Notes: a model not told the origin generated them from the letters alone. A stretch of 6,874 nt of DNA from Hyphomicrobiaceae bacterium (GCA_021775715.1 JAJFHI010000189.1:1-6874); one strand, 5' to 3'. Counted from the first letter of the stretch, positions 1 through 6,505 are shown. Translations and numbers: made by a program.

Positions 1-53
1 CCGAGAATGTCGCGCAGCGCCAGGCGCTGGTTTACAGTGGCGTTGACAGCCAT
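1..53 (-). CDS. Possible N-terminal fragment of an unidentified leftward gene (runs off the left edge)
   Basis: Reading leftward from an ATG at 53-51 gives an open frame to the window edge, beginning MAVNATVNQRLALRDIL. The codons look normal for this genome. Upstream on that strand is only a weak purine stretch (TAGG). If real, this gene is divergent from valS and shares a control region of about 60 bases with it. I do not recognise the 17 residues. On the plus strand, none of the three frames resembles the end of a protein I know; in particular none matches the C-terminus of PopZ/DUF2497, which often precedes valS in alphaproteobacteria. The stretch could also be plain intergenic DNA. Confidence 0.25.
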   Translation of the reverse strand, partial: MAVNATVNQRLALRDIL

Positions 54-115
54 GGACCTAGCCGCGTACCACGGCGATCGACATCCCTTAAATGCATAAC
101 CCACCTAAAAAATTC

Positions 116-2821
116 ATGCTTGAGAAGACTTATCAGCCTGCCAGCATCGAGCCGCGTATCCACGAGAAGTGGGAGGCGGCTGAGGCCTTTAAATGTGGCC
201 AGACGGATGGTGATCCGTATTGCATCGTGATTCCGCCGCCGAACGTCACGGGGTCGCTGCATATGGGGCATGCGCTGAACAATACATTGCAGGATATACT
301 GTGCCGCTTTGAGCGCATGCGTGGCCGCGACGTGTTGTGGCAACCGGGTATGGATCACGCGGGCATCGCGACACAGATGGTGGTTGAGCGCCAGATGACC
401 GAACGCCAGGAGCCGGGTCGGCGCACGATCGGCCGCGAAAAGTTTCTTGAAAAAGTCTGGACGTGGAAAGAGGAATCTGGTGGCCAGATCGGCAATCAGC
501 TGCGTCGCCTCGGCGCATCGTGTGACTGGTCGCGCGAACGTTTCACCATGGACGAAGGTTTGTCGAAGGCCGTTGCGAAGGTATTCGTCGAGCTGCATCG
601 TGCCGGACTCATCTACAAGGACAAACGCCTCGTCAACTGGGACCCGAAATTCCAAACGGCTATCTCAGACTTGGAAGTTGTCCAGGTCGAGAGCAAGGGC
701 AAGCTTTGGCATTTCAAATACCCGCTGAAAGATGACCCCGATCAGTTTATCATTGTTGCGACAACCCGGCCTGAGACGATGCTCGGTGACACTGCCGTTG
801 CGGTGCACCCGGATGACGAGCGCTACACTGAGCTTGTGGGCAAGAAAGCGGTTCTGCCGTTGGTCGGGCGCGAGATTGTTATCGTGGCGGATGAGTACTC
901 TGATCCTGAGAAGGGGTCGGGTGCTGTAAAGATCACACCGGCACATGATTTCAACGACTTCGAAGTCGGCAAACGCCATAACCTTGAGCAGATCAGCATT
1001 CTTGATGCCGAAGCGCGCATCAACGACGAAGCGCCTAAAGCCTACCGCGGACTAGATCGATTCAAGGCGCGTGAGAAAGTTATCGCCGACATGGAGGAAT
1101 TGGGTCTGCTCGACAAGATCGAGGAGATCTCCAACTCGGTTCCACACGGCGACCGTTCGGGTGTTGCTATCGAGCCGATGCTGACCGACCAATGGTACGT
1201 GGATGCTAAGACGTTGGCGCAGCCGGCTATCAAGGCGGTCGAAGATGGTGACACGACGTTTGTGCCCAAAAACTGGGAGAAGACGTACTTCGAATGGATG
1301 CGTAACATCGAGCCATGGTGCATATCGCGCCAGCTTTGGTGGGGGCATCAGATCCCGGCCTGGTATGGACCAGATGGCGAAGTGTTCGTTGCCCATGATG
1401 GCGAAGAAGCTGCCGCCTCAGCATTAGCGCATTACGTCACAAACGGTGTTCTGACGAAGGACGAAGCCGAGAAGATGATCGCTGATCGCACGCATCTGTC
1501 GTATCTCAAGCGCGATGAAGATGTGCTCGACACCTGGTTTTCGTCAGGCCTGTGGGCGTTCTCGACACTTGGCTGGCCGGAAGACACAAAAGAAGTCGAG
1601 CGTTACTACCCAACAAGTGTGTTGGTAACAGGCTTTGACATCATCTTCTTCTGGGTTGCCCGCATGATGATGATGTCGCTTTATTTCAAAAAAGAAGTGC
1701 CGTTCAAAGACGTCTACATTCATGCTCTGGTGCGCGACGCCAAGGGTCAGAAGATGTCCAAGTCGAAGGGCAACGTCATTGATCCGCTCGAACTGATCGA
1801 CCAATACGGCGCTGATCCACTGCGCTTTACGCTGGCTGCTATGGCCGCGCAAGGTCGCGACATCAAGTTGGCAACCGGCCGAGTGGAGGGCTATCGCAAC
1901 TTCGCAACCAAGCTGTGGAACGCGGCGCGATTTGCGGAAATGAACGAGTGCGTCCGCGATCCCGACTTTGATCCGGCGAACGTTCAGAATATGGTCAACC
2001 AGTGGATTGTCGGCGAGGTCGAGCGCACCGCTGCCGGTGTCACGACGGCGCTTGAGGCTTACAAATTCAATGAGGCGGCCAGCACGACCTATGAATTTGT
2101 CTGGGGCGTGTTCTGCGACTGGTATCTGGAGCTTTCCAAGCCAACTCTGATGGGCGACGACGAAGTTGCAAAAGCTGAGACACGGGCAACAATCGCCTGG
2201 GTCCTCGACCAGATTCTGAAGATCCTGCACCCGTTCATGCCGTTCATCACGGAAGAGCTGTGGGCGCAGATGGTGGCGCATGGCGTCAAGCGCAAGAATC
2301 TTTTGACCCTCAGTAAATGGCCTGACGTCAAAGGGTTGATCAAGCCGGAAGCCACCGAAGAGATAGGTTGGATTGTACGCCTCGTTAGCGAAATCCGGTC
2401 TGTGCGGTCTGAGATGAACATTCCGGGCGGCGCGCAGATCCCGCTGGTTGTGATCGGCGACAATGCGGGCATTCGCGCACGTGTTGAGCGCAACGAAGGC
2501 ACGATCAAGCGCATGGCGCGTCTGGATGATATTTCGTTTTCGAAAATCGCACCCAAGGGCGCGGCGCTGATCGTTGTCGGCGAGACGACGTTTGCGGCTC
2601 CCCTCGAAGGTGTCATCGACATGGATGCCGAGCGCCAGCGTCTCGCGAAAGAGATTGCGGCGGCGACAAGCGATCTCGGGAAGATGGACGCCAAGCTTGC
2701 CAACCCGAAATTTGTCGAGCGCGCAAAGCCAGAAGCGGTCGAGGAAACACGCGAACGTAAAGCCGAGTTGGAAGGTCTGATTGGCCGGCTTAATGCAGCG
2801 GTCGCTTGGATTTCAGAGTAG
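116..2821 (+). CDS. valS: Valyl-tRNA synthetase (class Ia aminoacyl-tRNA synthetase)
   Basis: Cytoplasmic enzyme that activates valine with ATP, loads it on tRNA-Val, and edits mischarged threonine. The frame encodes 901 aa, near full family length (E. coli about 950). Numbered from this start: the Rossmann catalytic core carries PPPNVTGSLHMGH, with the HIGH motif as HMGH at 49-52, and the KMSKS loop at 546-550. The inserted editing domain shows TTRPETMLGD from 216 and AHDFND at 276-281, where D278 sits at the conserved editing aspartate. WCISRQLWWGHQIPAWY (401-417) and DVLDTWFSSG (469-478) are class-typical. The anticodon-binding helical domain includes FCDWYLELSKP (666-676). A charged C-terminal coiled coil (about 833-901) is the usual tRNA-binding arm. 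An in-frame ATG at 92 would add MHNPPKKF, but I chose 116 because MLEKTYQP aligns with the family N-terminus (E. coli MEKTYNP). Neither start has a clear Shine-Dalgarno. The stop is TAG. All key motifs are intact. Confidence 0.98.
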   Translation: MLEKTYQPASIEPRIHEKWEAAEAFKCGQTDGDPYCIVIPPPNVTGSLHMGHALNNTLQDILCRFERMRGRDVLWQPGMDHAGIATQMVVERQMTERQEPGRRTIGREKFLEKVWTWKEESGGQIGNQLRRLGASCDWSRERFTMDEGLSKAVAKVFVELHRAGLIYKDKRLVNWDPKFQTAISDLEVVQVESKGKLWHFKYPLKDDPDQFIIVATTRPETMLGDTAVAVHPDDERYTELVGKKAVLPLVGREIVIVADEYSDPEKGSGAVKITPAHDFNDFEVGKRHNLEQISILDAEARINDEAPKAYRGLDRFKAREKVIADMEELGLLDKIEEISNSVPHGDRSGVAIEPMLTDQWYVDAKTLAQPAIKAVEDGDTTFVPKNWEKTYFEWMRNIEPWCISRQLWWGHQIPAWYGPDGEVFVAHDGEEAAASALAHYVTNGVLTKDEAEKMIADRTHLSYLKRDEDVLDTWFSSGLWAFSTLGWPEDTKEVERYYPTSVLVTGFDIIFFWVARMMMMSLYFKKEVPFKDVYIHALVRDAKGQKMSKSKGNVIDPLELIDQYGADPLRFTLAAMAAQGRDIKLATGRVEGYRNFATKLWNAARFAEMNECVRDPDFDPANVQNMVNQWIVGEVERTAAGVTTALEAYKFNEAASTTYEFVWGVFCDWYLELSKPTLMGDDEVAKAETRATIAWVLDQILKILHPFMPFITEELWAQMVAHGVKRKNLLTLSKWPDVKGLIKPEATEEIGWIVRLVSEIRSVRSEMNIPGGAQIPLVVIGDNAGIRARVERNEGTIKRMARLDDISFSKIAPKGAALIVVGETTFAAPLEGVIDMDAERQRLAKEIAAATSDLGKMDAKLANPKFVERAKPEAVEETRERKAELEGLIGRLNAAVAWISE

Positions 2822-2835
2822 AAGTTAGAAATCTT

Positions 2836-2880
2836 CTATCGCAGCCACTTAACGGCTTTAGTTGCGATTTGCTGCGATAG
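2836..2880. repeat. 10-bp perfect inverted repeat at the valS / DUF2939 convergent junction (possible terminator)
   Basis: CTATCGCAGC at 2836-2845 is the exact reverse complement of GCTGCGATAG at 2871-2880, separated by 25 bases. It starts 15 bases after the valS stop and covers the last codons and TAG stop of the leftward DUF2939 gene. A second, tiny stem (TAGAA, loop ATC, TTCTA; 2826-2838) overlaps its left arm. Rightward, the repeat is followed by GTTTGTCT, only moderately T-rich; leftward there is no clean T-run. It may slow polymerases meeting from both sides, but it is not a textbook intrinsic terminator because the loop is long. Confidence 0.4.
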
Positions 2881-3477
2881 GTTTGTCTGGCGGACGCGAA
2901 TTTCTGTCAGCATCCATTTGAAACGGCGCAGTTCCAGCACACCGCAATACATGCGCCCGGGCTCGTACTTATCGACCATGTCCATTTCAAACTTGGTCCA
3001 TGAGATAAACTCGGCACGTCGCACGCGTCTCCAAACGGCCTGTATTTTTTCGAAAAGTGGCAGGCCCTCTTCTGGGTCCTTCGTGCCGCGTATGGTTTTG
3101 CGGTAGGTGCGGCCGTAGTCAAATACGGTGGCGAAGCCTTGCGGTGTTGCGTAGCGATCGACCATGCGGTTGACAACACCACGGCTGAATGAAGTTTTGA
3201 TGCGTTTCCAGGTCCGCGCCAGTAAGCCGCCGCCGCGTTTTGTTGCGGTTACCGGCACACCGGCGCTGTTTGCGAGTTTCGTATCGGCGATAGCGAGTGT
3301 TGCAAGGGATTCTTTAAGGGTGACCTTAACGGTTGGCCAATGGATTGAACTTGCAAGGACGTGTGCTTTGCCAGTCTTGGCAGCATCTCGGATTGACCAG
3401 GCTGTATAAAAGGGTGCGGCCACGTAGCCAAACGCAGCAAAAATCAGCAGCAGTACAGTAAGAAGCTTTCCCCGCAT
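2836..3477 (-). CDS. DUF2939 family membrane-anchored protein of unknown function
   Basis: This 213-aa protein starts with two basic residues and a hydrophobic segment (about 4-25), which fits an N-terminal membrane anchor or uncleaved signal. The following stretch YTAWSIRDAAKTGKAHVLASSIHWPTVKVTLKESL (24-58) is the DUF2939 hallmark: a Trp/Tyr-rich helix, then a 'residues on the job of x-x-V-D-F/W-P' type motif. The C-terminal part (about 162-196), with FEMDM, VLELRRFKWMLTEIRV, is the beta-rich end typical of the family. The middle (80-110) is basic and less conserved. No catalytic residues are evident, and the family has no established biochemical role. By its signal it should face the periplasm. 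An ATG at 3477 is preceded by CCGGAGACAGGA, a good ribosome site. Downstream, the TAG stop is 14 bases from the valS stop. The gene lies on the same strand as the M48/DUF898 pair but 236 bases away, so it may have its own promoter. Confidence 0.85.
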   Translation of the reverse strand: MRGKLLTVLLLIFAAFGYVAAPFYTAWSIRDAAKTGKAHVLASSIHWPTVKVTLKESLATLAIADTKLANSAGVPVTATKRGGGLLARTWKRIKTSFSRGVVNRMVDRYATPQGFATVFDYGRTYRKTIRGTKDPEEGLPLFEKIQAVWRRVRRAEFISWTKFEMDMVDKYEPGRMYCGVLELRRFKWMLTEIRVRQTNLSQQIATKAVKWLR

Positions 3478-3483
3478 TCCTGT

Positions 3484-3503
3484 CTCCGGCTAGATGAATA
3501 ATA
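3484..3503 (-). promoter_or_regulatory. Ribosome site and candidate -10 element of the DUF2939 gene
   Basis: On the minus strand, GGAG (3487-3484) lies 6 bases before the ATG at 3477 and decides that start. TATTAT (3503-3498), a 5/6 match to the sigma-70 -10 consensus, lies about 20 bases before the ATG and would give a very short leader. No good -35 hexamer is seen at 16-18 bases upstream of it. The ribosome site is convincing; the promoter is only suggested. Confidence 0.35.
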
Positions 3504-3517
3504 AACAGCCACCCTAT

Positions 3518-3676
3518 TCACGCAGTGTTCATTTGCGCAGCCAAATTCGGCACTGTCCGGGCCAACTTGTGGCCAAGATTGCCGTAATTGCTAACGCTGC
3601 GTTGATACAACTTCAACGTAGCGCGCGTAAGGTCTTCAAGGTTGATCGCAGCCGTGTGTTTTTTGACATGTGCCAC
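3518..3676 (-). CDS. Doubtful small ORF between the M48 peptidase and DUF2939 genes
   Basis: A minus-strand frame is open from a TAA inside the M48 gene end (3754-3752) to a TGA at 3520-3518. The only conventional start in it is GTG at 3676, giving 52 aa: basic, with VKKHTAAINLEDLTRATLK near the start and NYGNLGHKLARTVPNLAAQ near the end. Codon choice is ordinary for this genome and the composition looks protein-like, but no Shine-Dalgarno precedes the GTG (ACGCTCC). I do not recognise it. It may be a small gene cotranscribed after the peptidase, the remnant of a longer gene that lost its start, or chance. A 70-codon frame on the opposite strand (3494-3703) overlaps it and looks less protein-like. 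Confidence 0.2.
   Translation of the reverse strand: MAHVKKHTAAINLEDLTRATLKLYQRSVSNYGNLGHKLARTVPNLAAQMNTA
3595..3623. repeat. Strong hairpin in the M48-DUF2939 spacer
   Basis: CGCTGCGTTGA (3595-3605) pairs with TCAACGTAGCG (3613-3623) around a 7-base loop. All 11 positions pair in a plus-strand RNA, one as a G-U wobble; in the minus-strand RNA, the direction of the flanking genes, that position becomes a C-A mismatch. No T-run follows on either side, so it is not a standard intrinsic terminator. It could be an mRNA-processing or stabilising structure at the 3' end of the DUF898-M48 transcript, or part of an antisense RNA. It lies inside the doubtful 52-codon frame. Confidence 0.45.
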
Positions 3677-3713
3677 GGAGCGTTTGACGCGCGATCCGTA
3701 TAGCCGTTCAGGC

Positions 3714-4907
3714 TCACTCGGCCCACTCGGAAACTTCGCTACAGATTTTCCTTAAAGCTTTCCAGTCGTCATCTGACATAGTTGCGGACGGGCGCTTGTT
3801 AGATGTGCTGGCTTCTTGCTCGATTGCCTTGATACGCGCTTTCGTTGTCGGATGCGTGCTTAGGAACGAGACGACGTCGTCGGCTTCCGACTGTGTTTCG
3901 TCCGATGCGTTCCCCTTGTCTTTATCCCGTGCGGCAATCGCTGATCGGTGTTGCATCCTGCGAAAAAAACTGGCGAGGCCTTTTCGGGAAATATTTGCCG
4001 TGTCGAGAATCTTGACCGCGTGGGCATCTGCTTCAAGTTCGGCATCGCGCGAGTAGCTCAATTGCGCGAGTACCGTTCCGAAGTTGACCAAGGTCGAAGA
4101 ATTGCCCGCCAGCAAGAGCTGGACCGCGGTCGCAATACCAACGGAGCGGATAATCCCGGTTTCGGGATGGCGTGAAATGCCATGCCCCATTTCATGAGCC
4201 AGAACACCTGCCACTTCAGATGCGGTTACTGCATTGTCGATGATGCCGCGGGCAATGATGATGTTTTCGCCAGGAGCTGCAAAGGCATTGTCGATTGGCC
4301 AATTTACAACGGTAACGTCATAGGATGCCCCGGATCCGATGGAGTCTTCCAGACGCTTGGTCAATCGATCAAGTGCTGCCACGCCGTCTGGTGCGGTACA
4401 CTCCCTATGGTTGTCAGCAATTGAAGTAATGACACCGCGCCCCATTGCATCGCGAACATCATCAGGCAGAGCTGAGGCGATGCCGCCGGCAATTGAAATG
4501 CCCAACAAATAGATCAGTGCGATAACCGACACGATGCCAGCAGCGGTCAGTAGTATCGGTTGGAGCTGCCGCCAGCGCTGGGCGCCGGATTTGAGGTGTG
4601 GCGCGCGCTCGCTCAAAACATGGCAGAATTCGCGCGATGGGACGAACAGCGTTGCGTCGTCAATCAAAGCGTTCGTCAATGACACATCGGTGTCGCTGGT
4701 ATGAAGAGGCGTTGCAGCTTTCAGGTCAACGTAGGCCCAGACGAACGGAACCATGCCGTGACCGGACGCAGGCGACGTGTCGCTGGCCGAAACTGTAATC
4801 TTGATGCCCTTCAACGCGAAGCGAATATCTACGGCTTGTGTCTGGGCCGAGTATCCATCGCTGTAGCGGCCCGCGAAGCGCTCGAAAGAGTTTGATTTAG
4901 AAGACAT
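3714..4907 (-). CDS. M48-family zinc metallopeptidase, membrane-anchored, with an N-terminal extra module
   Basis: A 397-aa protein (from ATG 4907). The zinc site is clear: HEMGH at 238-242 and, after a hydrophobic stretch, SRDAELEADAHA, whose ExxxD (E290, D294) supplies the third zinc ligand in this clan. STHPTTKARI (351-360) is the usual M48 C-terminal His motif. This order matches HtpX/BepA/Oma1-type gluzincins. Residues 1-110 form a separate module seen in rhizobial M48 proteins (DUF7092-like; my recollection). One long hydrophobic segment (about 117-147), preceded by R/K-rich sequence, suggests the N-module is cytoplasmic and the peptidase domain periplasmic, where it would act on misfolded envelope proteins. 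The substrate is unknown. A TTG one codon earlier is also possible. The start overlaps the DUF898 stop by 11 bases with only a weak GGA ribosome site, which implies translational coupling. No predicted active-site residue is missing. Confidence 0.92.
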   Translation of the reverse strand: MSSKSNSFERFAGRYSDGYSAQTQAVDIRFALKGIKITVSASDTSPASGHGMVPFVWAYVDLKAATPLHTSDTDVSLTNALIDDATLFVPSREFCHVLSERAPHLKSGAQRWRQLQPILLTAAGIVSVIALIYLLGISIAGGIASALPDDVRDAMGRGVITSIADNHRECTAPDGVAALDRLTKRLEDSIGSGASYDVTVVNWPIDNAFAAPGENIIIARGIIDNAVTASEVAGVLAHEMGHGISRHPETGIIRSVGIATAVQLLLAGNSSTLVNFGTVLAQLSYSRDAELEADAHAVKILDTANISRKGLASFFRRMQHRSAIAARDKDKGNASDETQSEADDVVSFLSTHPTTKARIKAIEQEASTSNKRPSATMSDDDWKALRKICSEVSEWAE

Positions 4908-6045
4908 CAATGTCCAGTGCTTGAGCTAATCCTTCCCCGTACTTGATATCCTGTTTCGACGCCTGAGCGATTGCGTTGAGGTTCACATTTCCGTCCAGGC
5001 CGAGGTTGTTGACGAAGTACAGCGTACGCCTACACAGCACCACAGGTGAAAGGATGCCCAGCGAAAAGATCGTGATTAGGAAATTTGACACCGCAAGCCA
5101 GACGAGGCCCGGGCCTGTCGCAGTGCCTTTGAAACGGGCGTTATCTAGTTTCGTAGCAGAGGCGAAATAGTTAAACGCGCGAGCGCGATACCAAGCCGAC
5201 AGAATTTTGTACAAAAGATAGGCCAGCAGCAGCGTGAAGATAATTGCGAAGCCCAGAACAATTTTCATGTTCTTGGAAGCTTCGGTTTCAAGTCTCGGGT
5301 TGATATTAACGTTCACAATTGCCGTAGAAGCGCCGGTGATCAACATGGCGACGCAGATCAGCAAAAACATGGTGATCCAGAATATGGCAAATGGTCTGTA
5401 AAGCGGGCGCGCGTTTCCAGTAAATTGTAAGGACTGACTGCCAAACCGAGTATCGTTCGTCATGATTTTTCGCAACTTTGTCGACCGCCAAGGCACTGCC
5501 CAGCCAAGCGACAATGGAAGAAGAAGCAACGTCCAAAAGGACGTCCACCCATAGCTCCAAGCGCTGCCGTCGAGGCGGCCGCGAATGCCGCGCCACGTCG
5601 TGCGGGCAAGGATGTAACGTTGCGAACTGTATATAGCGACACCGTACAAATAGAGAAATACGCCATAAAGTCCGAACTGCACGGCGACGACAATGGTTGA
5701 CTTGGGATTGCCTATATAAAGAAGCAGCCCTGTCACCATCAAGGTCGTTGGCAAGATGAGGAGTCCAAAGACAATCAGAAAGCCGAGAAATAATTCTTTG
5801 CCGGTCCCGGTGTAAGTCAGCGGTTCCTCGTTCAGGCGAACGGAGGCCCAGATACGTTTGCGCTCTTCCGTCCGGGCCCAGAATGTGTAGATGCCGAGCG
5901 TGATGATCTTCAGGACAAAGTTGATGAACGAGAGGTCGACGATGCTTCTAGGGAATGACGAAGTGATGCTGACGCGGTCTCCTGGGCTGGTCGATTTGTC
6001 CGGCACAATTGGTGCCGCACTCGCCGTCGTCATGCTGCTCGTCAT
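4897..6045 (-). CDS. DUF898 / YjgN-like polytopic inner-membrane protein
   Basis: A 382-aa protein with a polar N-terminus (1-35) and about six or seven hydrophobic segments (roughly 40-56, 86-111, 116-139, 168-187, 218-246, 262-285, 312-337). Family hallmarks are visible: LGIYTFWARTEERKRIW (50-66), SQRYILARTTWRGIRGRLDGSAW (141-163), LGWAVPW (180-186), YFASATKLDNARF (293-305), RRTLYFVNNLGLDG (339-352), and the C-terminal GEGLAQALDIDVF, which is typical of alphaproteobacterial members. Two segments, 50-80 and 180-210, are the same length and similar, so the protein is built from internal repeats. Function is not established for the family; a transport or envelope role is inferred from topology alone. 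The ATG at 6045 has a weak GCGGAA site upstream; a second ATG at 6033 has none. It is the first gene of a pair with the M48 peptidase. Confidence 0.9.
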   Translation of the reverse strand: MTSSMTTASAAPIVPDKSTSPGDRVSITSSFPRSIVDLSFINFVLKIITLGIYTFWARTEERKRIWASVRLNEEPLTYTGTGKELFLGFLIVFGLLILPTTLMVTGLLLYIGNPKSTIVVAVQFGLYGVFLYLYGVAIYSSQRYILARTTWRGIRGRLDGSAWSYGWTSFWTLLLLPLSLGWAVPWRSTKLRKIMTNDTRFGSQSLQFTGNARPLYRPFAIFWITMFLLICVAMLITGASTAIVNVNINPRLETEASKNMKIVLGFAIIFTLLLAYLLYKILSAWYRARAFNYFASATKLDNARFKGTATGPGLVWLAVSNFLITIFSLGILSPVVLCRRTLYFVNNLGLDGNVNLNAIAQASKQDIKYGEGLAQALDIDVF

Positions 6046-6180
6046 TCGGTGTTTCCGCCCGTTTGTTTGGTTGACGTATCCTGGCCGTCTAACTTGTGTC
6101 TGGTAACGCCCTGTAATGGTCGCCGTTCAGCCCAAACTGAGCCGCGTCGTTGTCGAATTCCGACTTTACATCCGAAGCCG

Positions 6181-6273
6181 TCAAAAGACGTTGCGGTGAA
6201 TCAATTGATCGACGCCGAGTGAGATGGGCCAATCACATTGCTCCGGATAGGACAAATTCAACACATTCAGCAT
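6181..6273 (-). CDS. Doubtful 30-codon upstream frame before the DUF898 gene
   Basis: On the minus strand a strong Shine-Dalgarno-like GGAGGA (6279-6274) directly abuts an ATG at 6273, which opens a 30-aa frame beginning MLNVLNLSYPEQ and ending at TGA 6183-6181, 135 bases before DUF898. The ATG is too close to the purine run for normal initiation; an in-frame GTG three codons on (6264) would be better spaced. It could be a leader peptide of the DUF898-M48 transcript or chance. I recognise no family. Confidence 0.15.
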   Translation of the reverse strand: MLNVLNLSYPEQCDWPISLGVDQLIHRNVF

Positions 6274-6418
6274 TCCTCCAAAACCGAGATTTGCTGGGAT
6301 CGCTGCCGATAAGGGTTAACTGTGTTCTAGCAGCAACGCTTTTTCACCAGAGGTGCCCTGTTTGGGCCACAAAAGGGATCGACAATTATTCTGGGTTTTG
6401 GATCAAACTATCTGTCGG

Positions 6419-6449
6419 TTGCACCAATTCGGGTACGAGTTGGGTGCAA
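6419..6449. repeat. 31-nt hairpin / imperfect palindrome upstream of ilvD
   Basis: Left arm 6419-6431 (TTGCACCAATTCG) and right arm 6436-6449 (CGAGTTGGGTGCAA) close on a GGTA loop. All 13 left-arm bases pair in plus-strand RNA, one as a U-G wobble, with one bulged G in the right arm. The ends TTGCACC / GGTGCAA are perfect 7-bp inverted repeats. No T-run follows on either strand. It lies 124 bases before the ilvD start, so it could be a structured element of the ilvD leader or, as DNA, an operator for a dimeric regulator. Confidence 0.55.
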
Positions 6450-6480
6450 ATTGTCATCAGCTTCGCTAAGAGGTCTTGCT

Positions 6481-6505
6481 GCCACACAAACTGTGGCGGC
6501 CGCCG
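6481..6505. repeat. Stem-loop plus overlapping GC palindrome upstream of ilvD
   Basis: GCCACA (6481-6486) and TGTGGC (6492-6497) form a 6-bp stem with loop CAAAC. The right arm runs into GGCGGCCGCC (6496-6505), a perfect 10-bp palindrome. The two foldings share bases 6496-6497. No T-run follows, so it is not an intrinsic terminator. Confidence 0.35.

Noticed and set aside
43..72. Sigma-70 promoter for valS (TTGACA at 43-48, TACCAC at 67-72)
   Set aside because: The -35 is perfect but the -10 matches poorly, and the TTGACA falls inside the first codons of the possible leftward gene; too weak to list.
32..655. Leftward 207-codon frame opposite the 5' part of valS
   Set aside because: It lies antisense to clearly conserved valS sequence and has no recognisable domain; long antisense frames are common in codon-biased GC-rich genes.
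1544..2281. Leftward 245-codon frame opposite valS
   Set aside because: It is antisense to the catalytic and anticodon-binding regions of valS, His/Arg/Asp-rich, and has no family signature or ribosome site that I can support.
3494..3703. Plus-strand 69-aa frame in the spacer between DUF2939 and M48
   Set aside because: It overlaps the putative leftward promoter and ribosome site of DUF2939, has no clear ribosome site, and its sequence is not recognisable.
6302..6344. Intrinsic terminator (GCTGC ... GCAGC followed by TTTTT)
   Set aside because: The stem is only 5 bp with a 23-base loop, 5 bases separate it from the T-run, and there is no upstream rightward gene to terminate.
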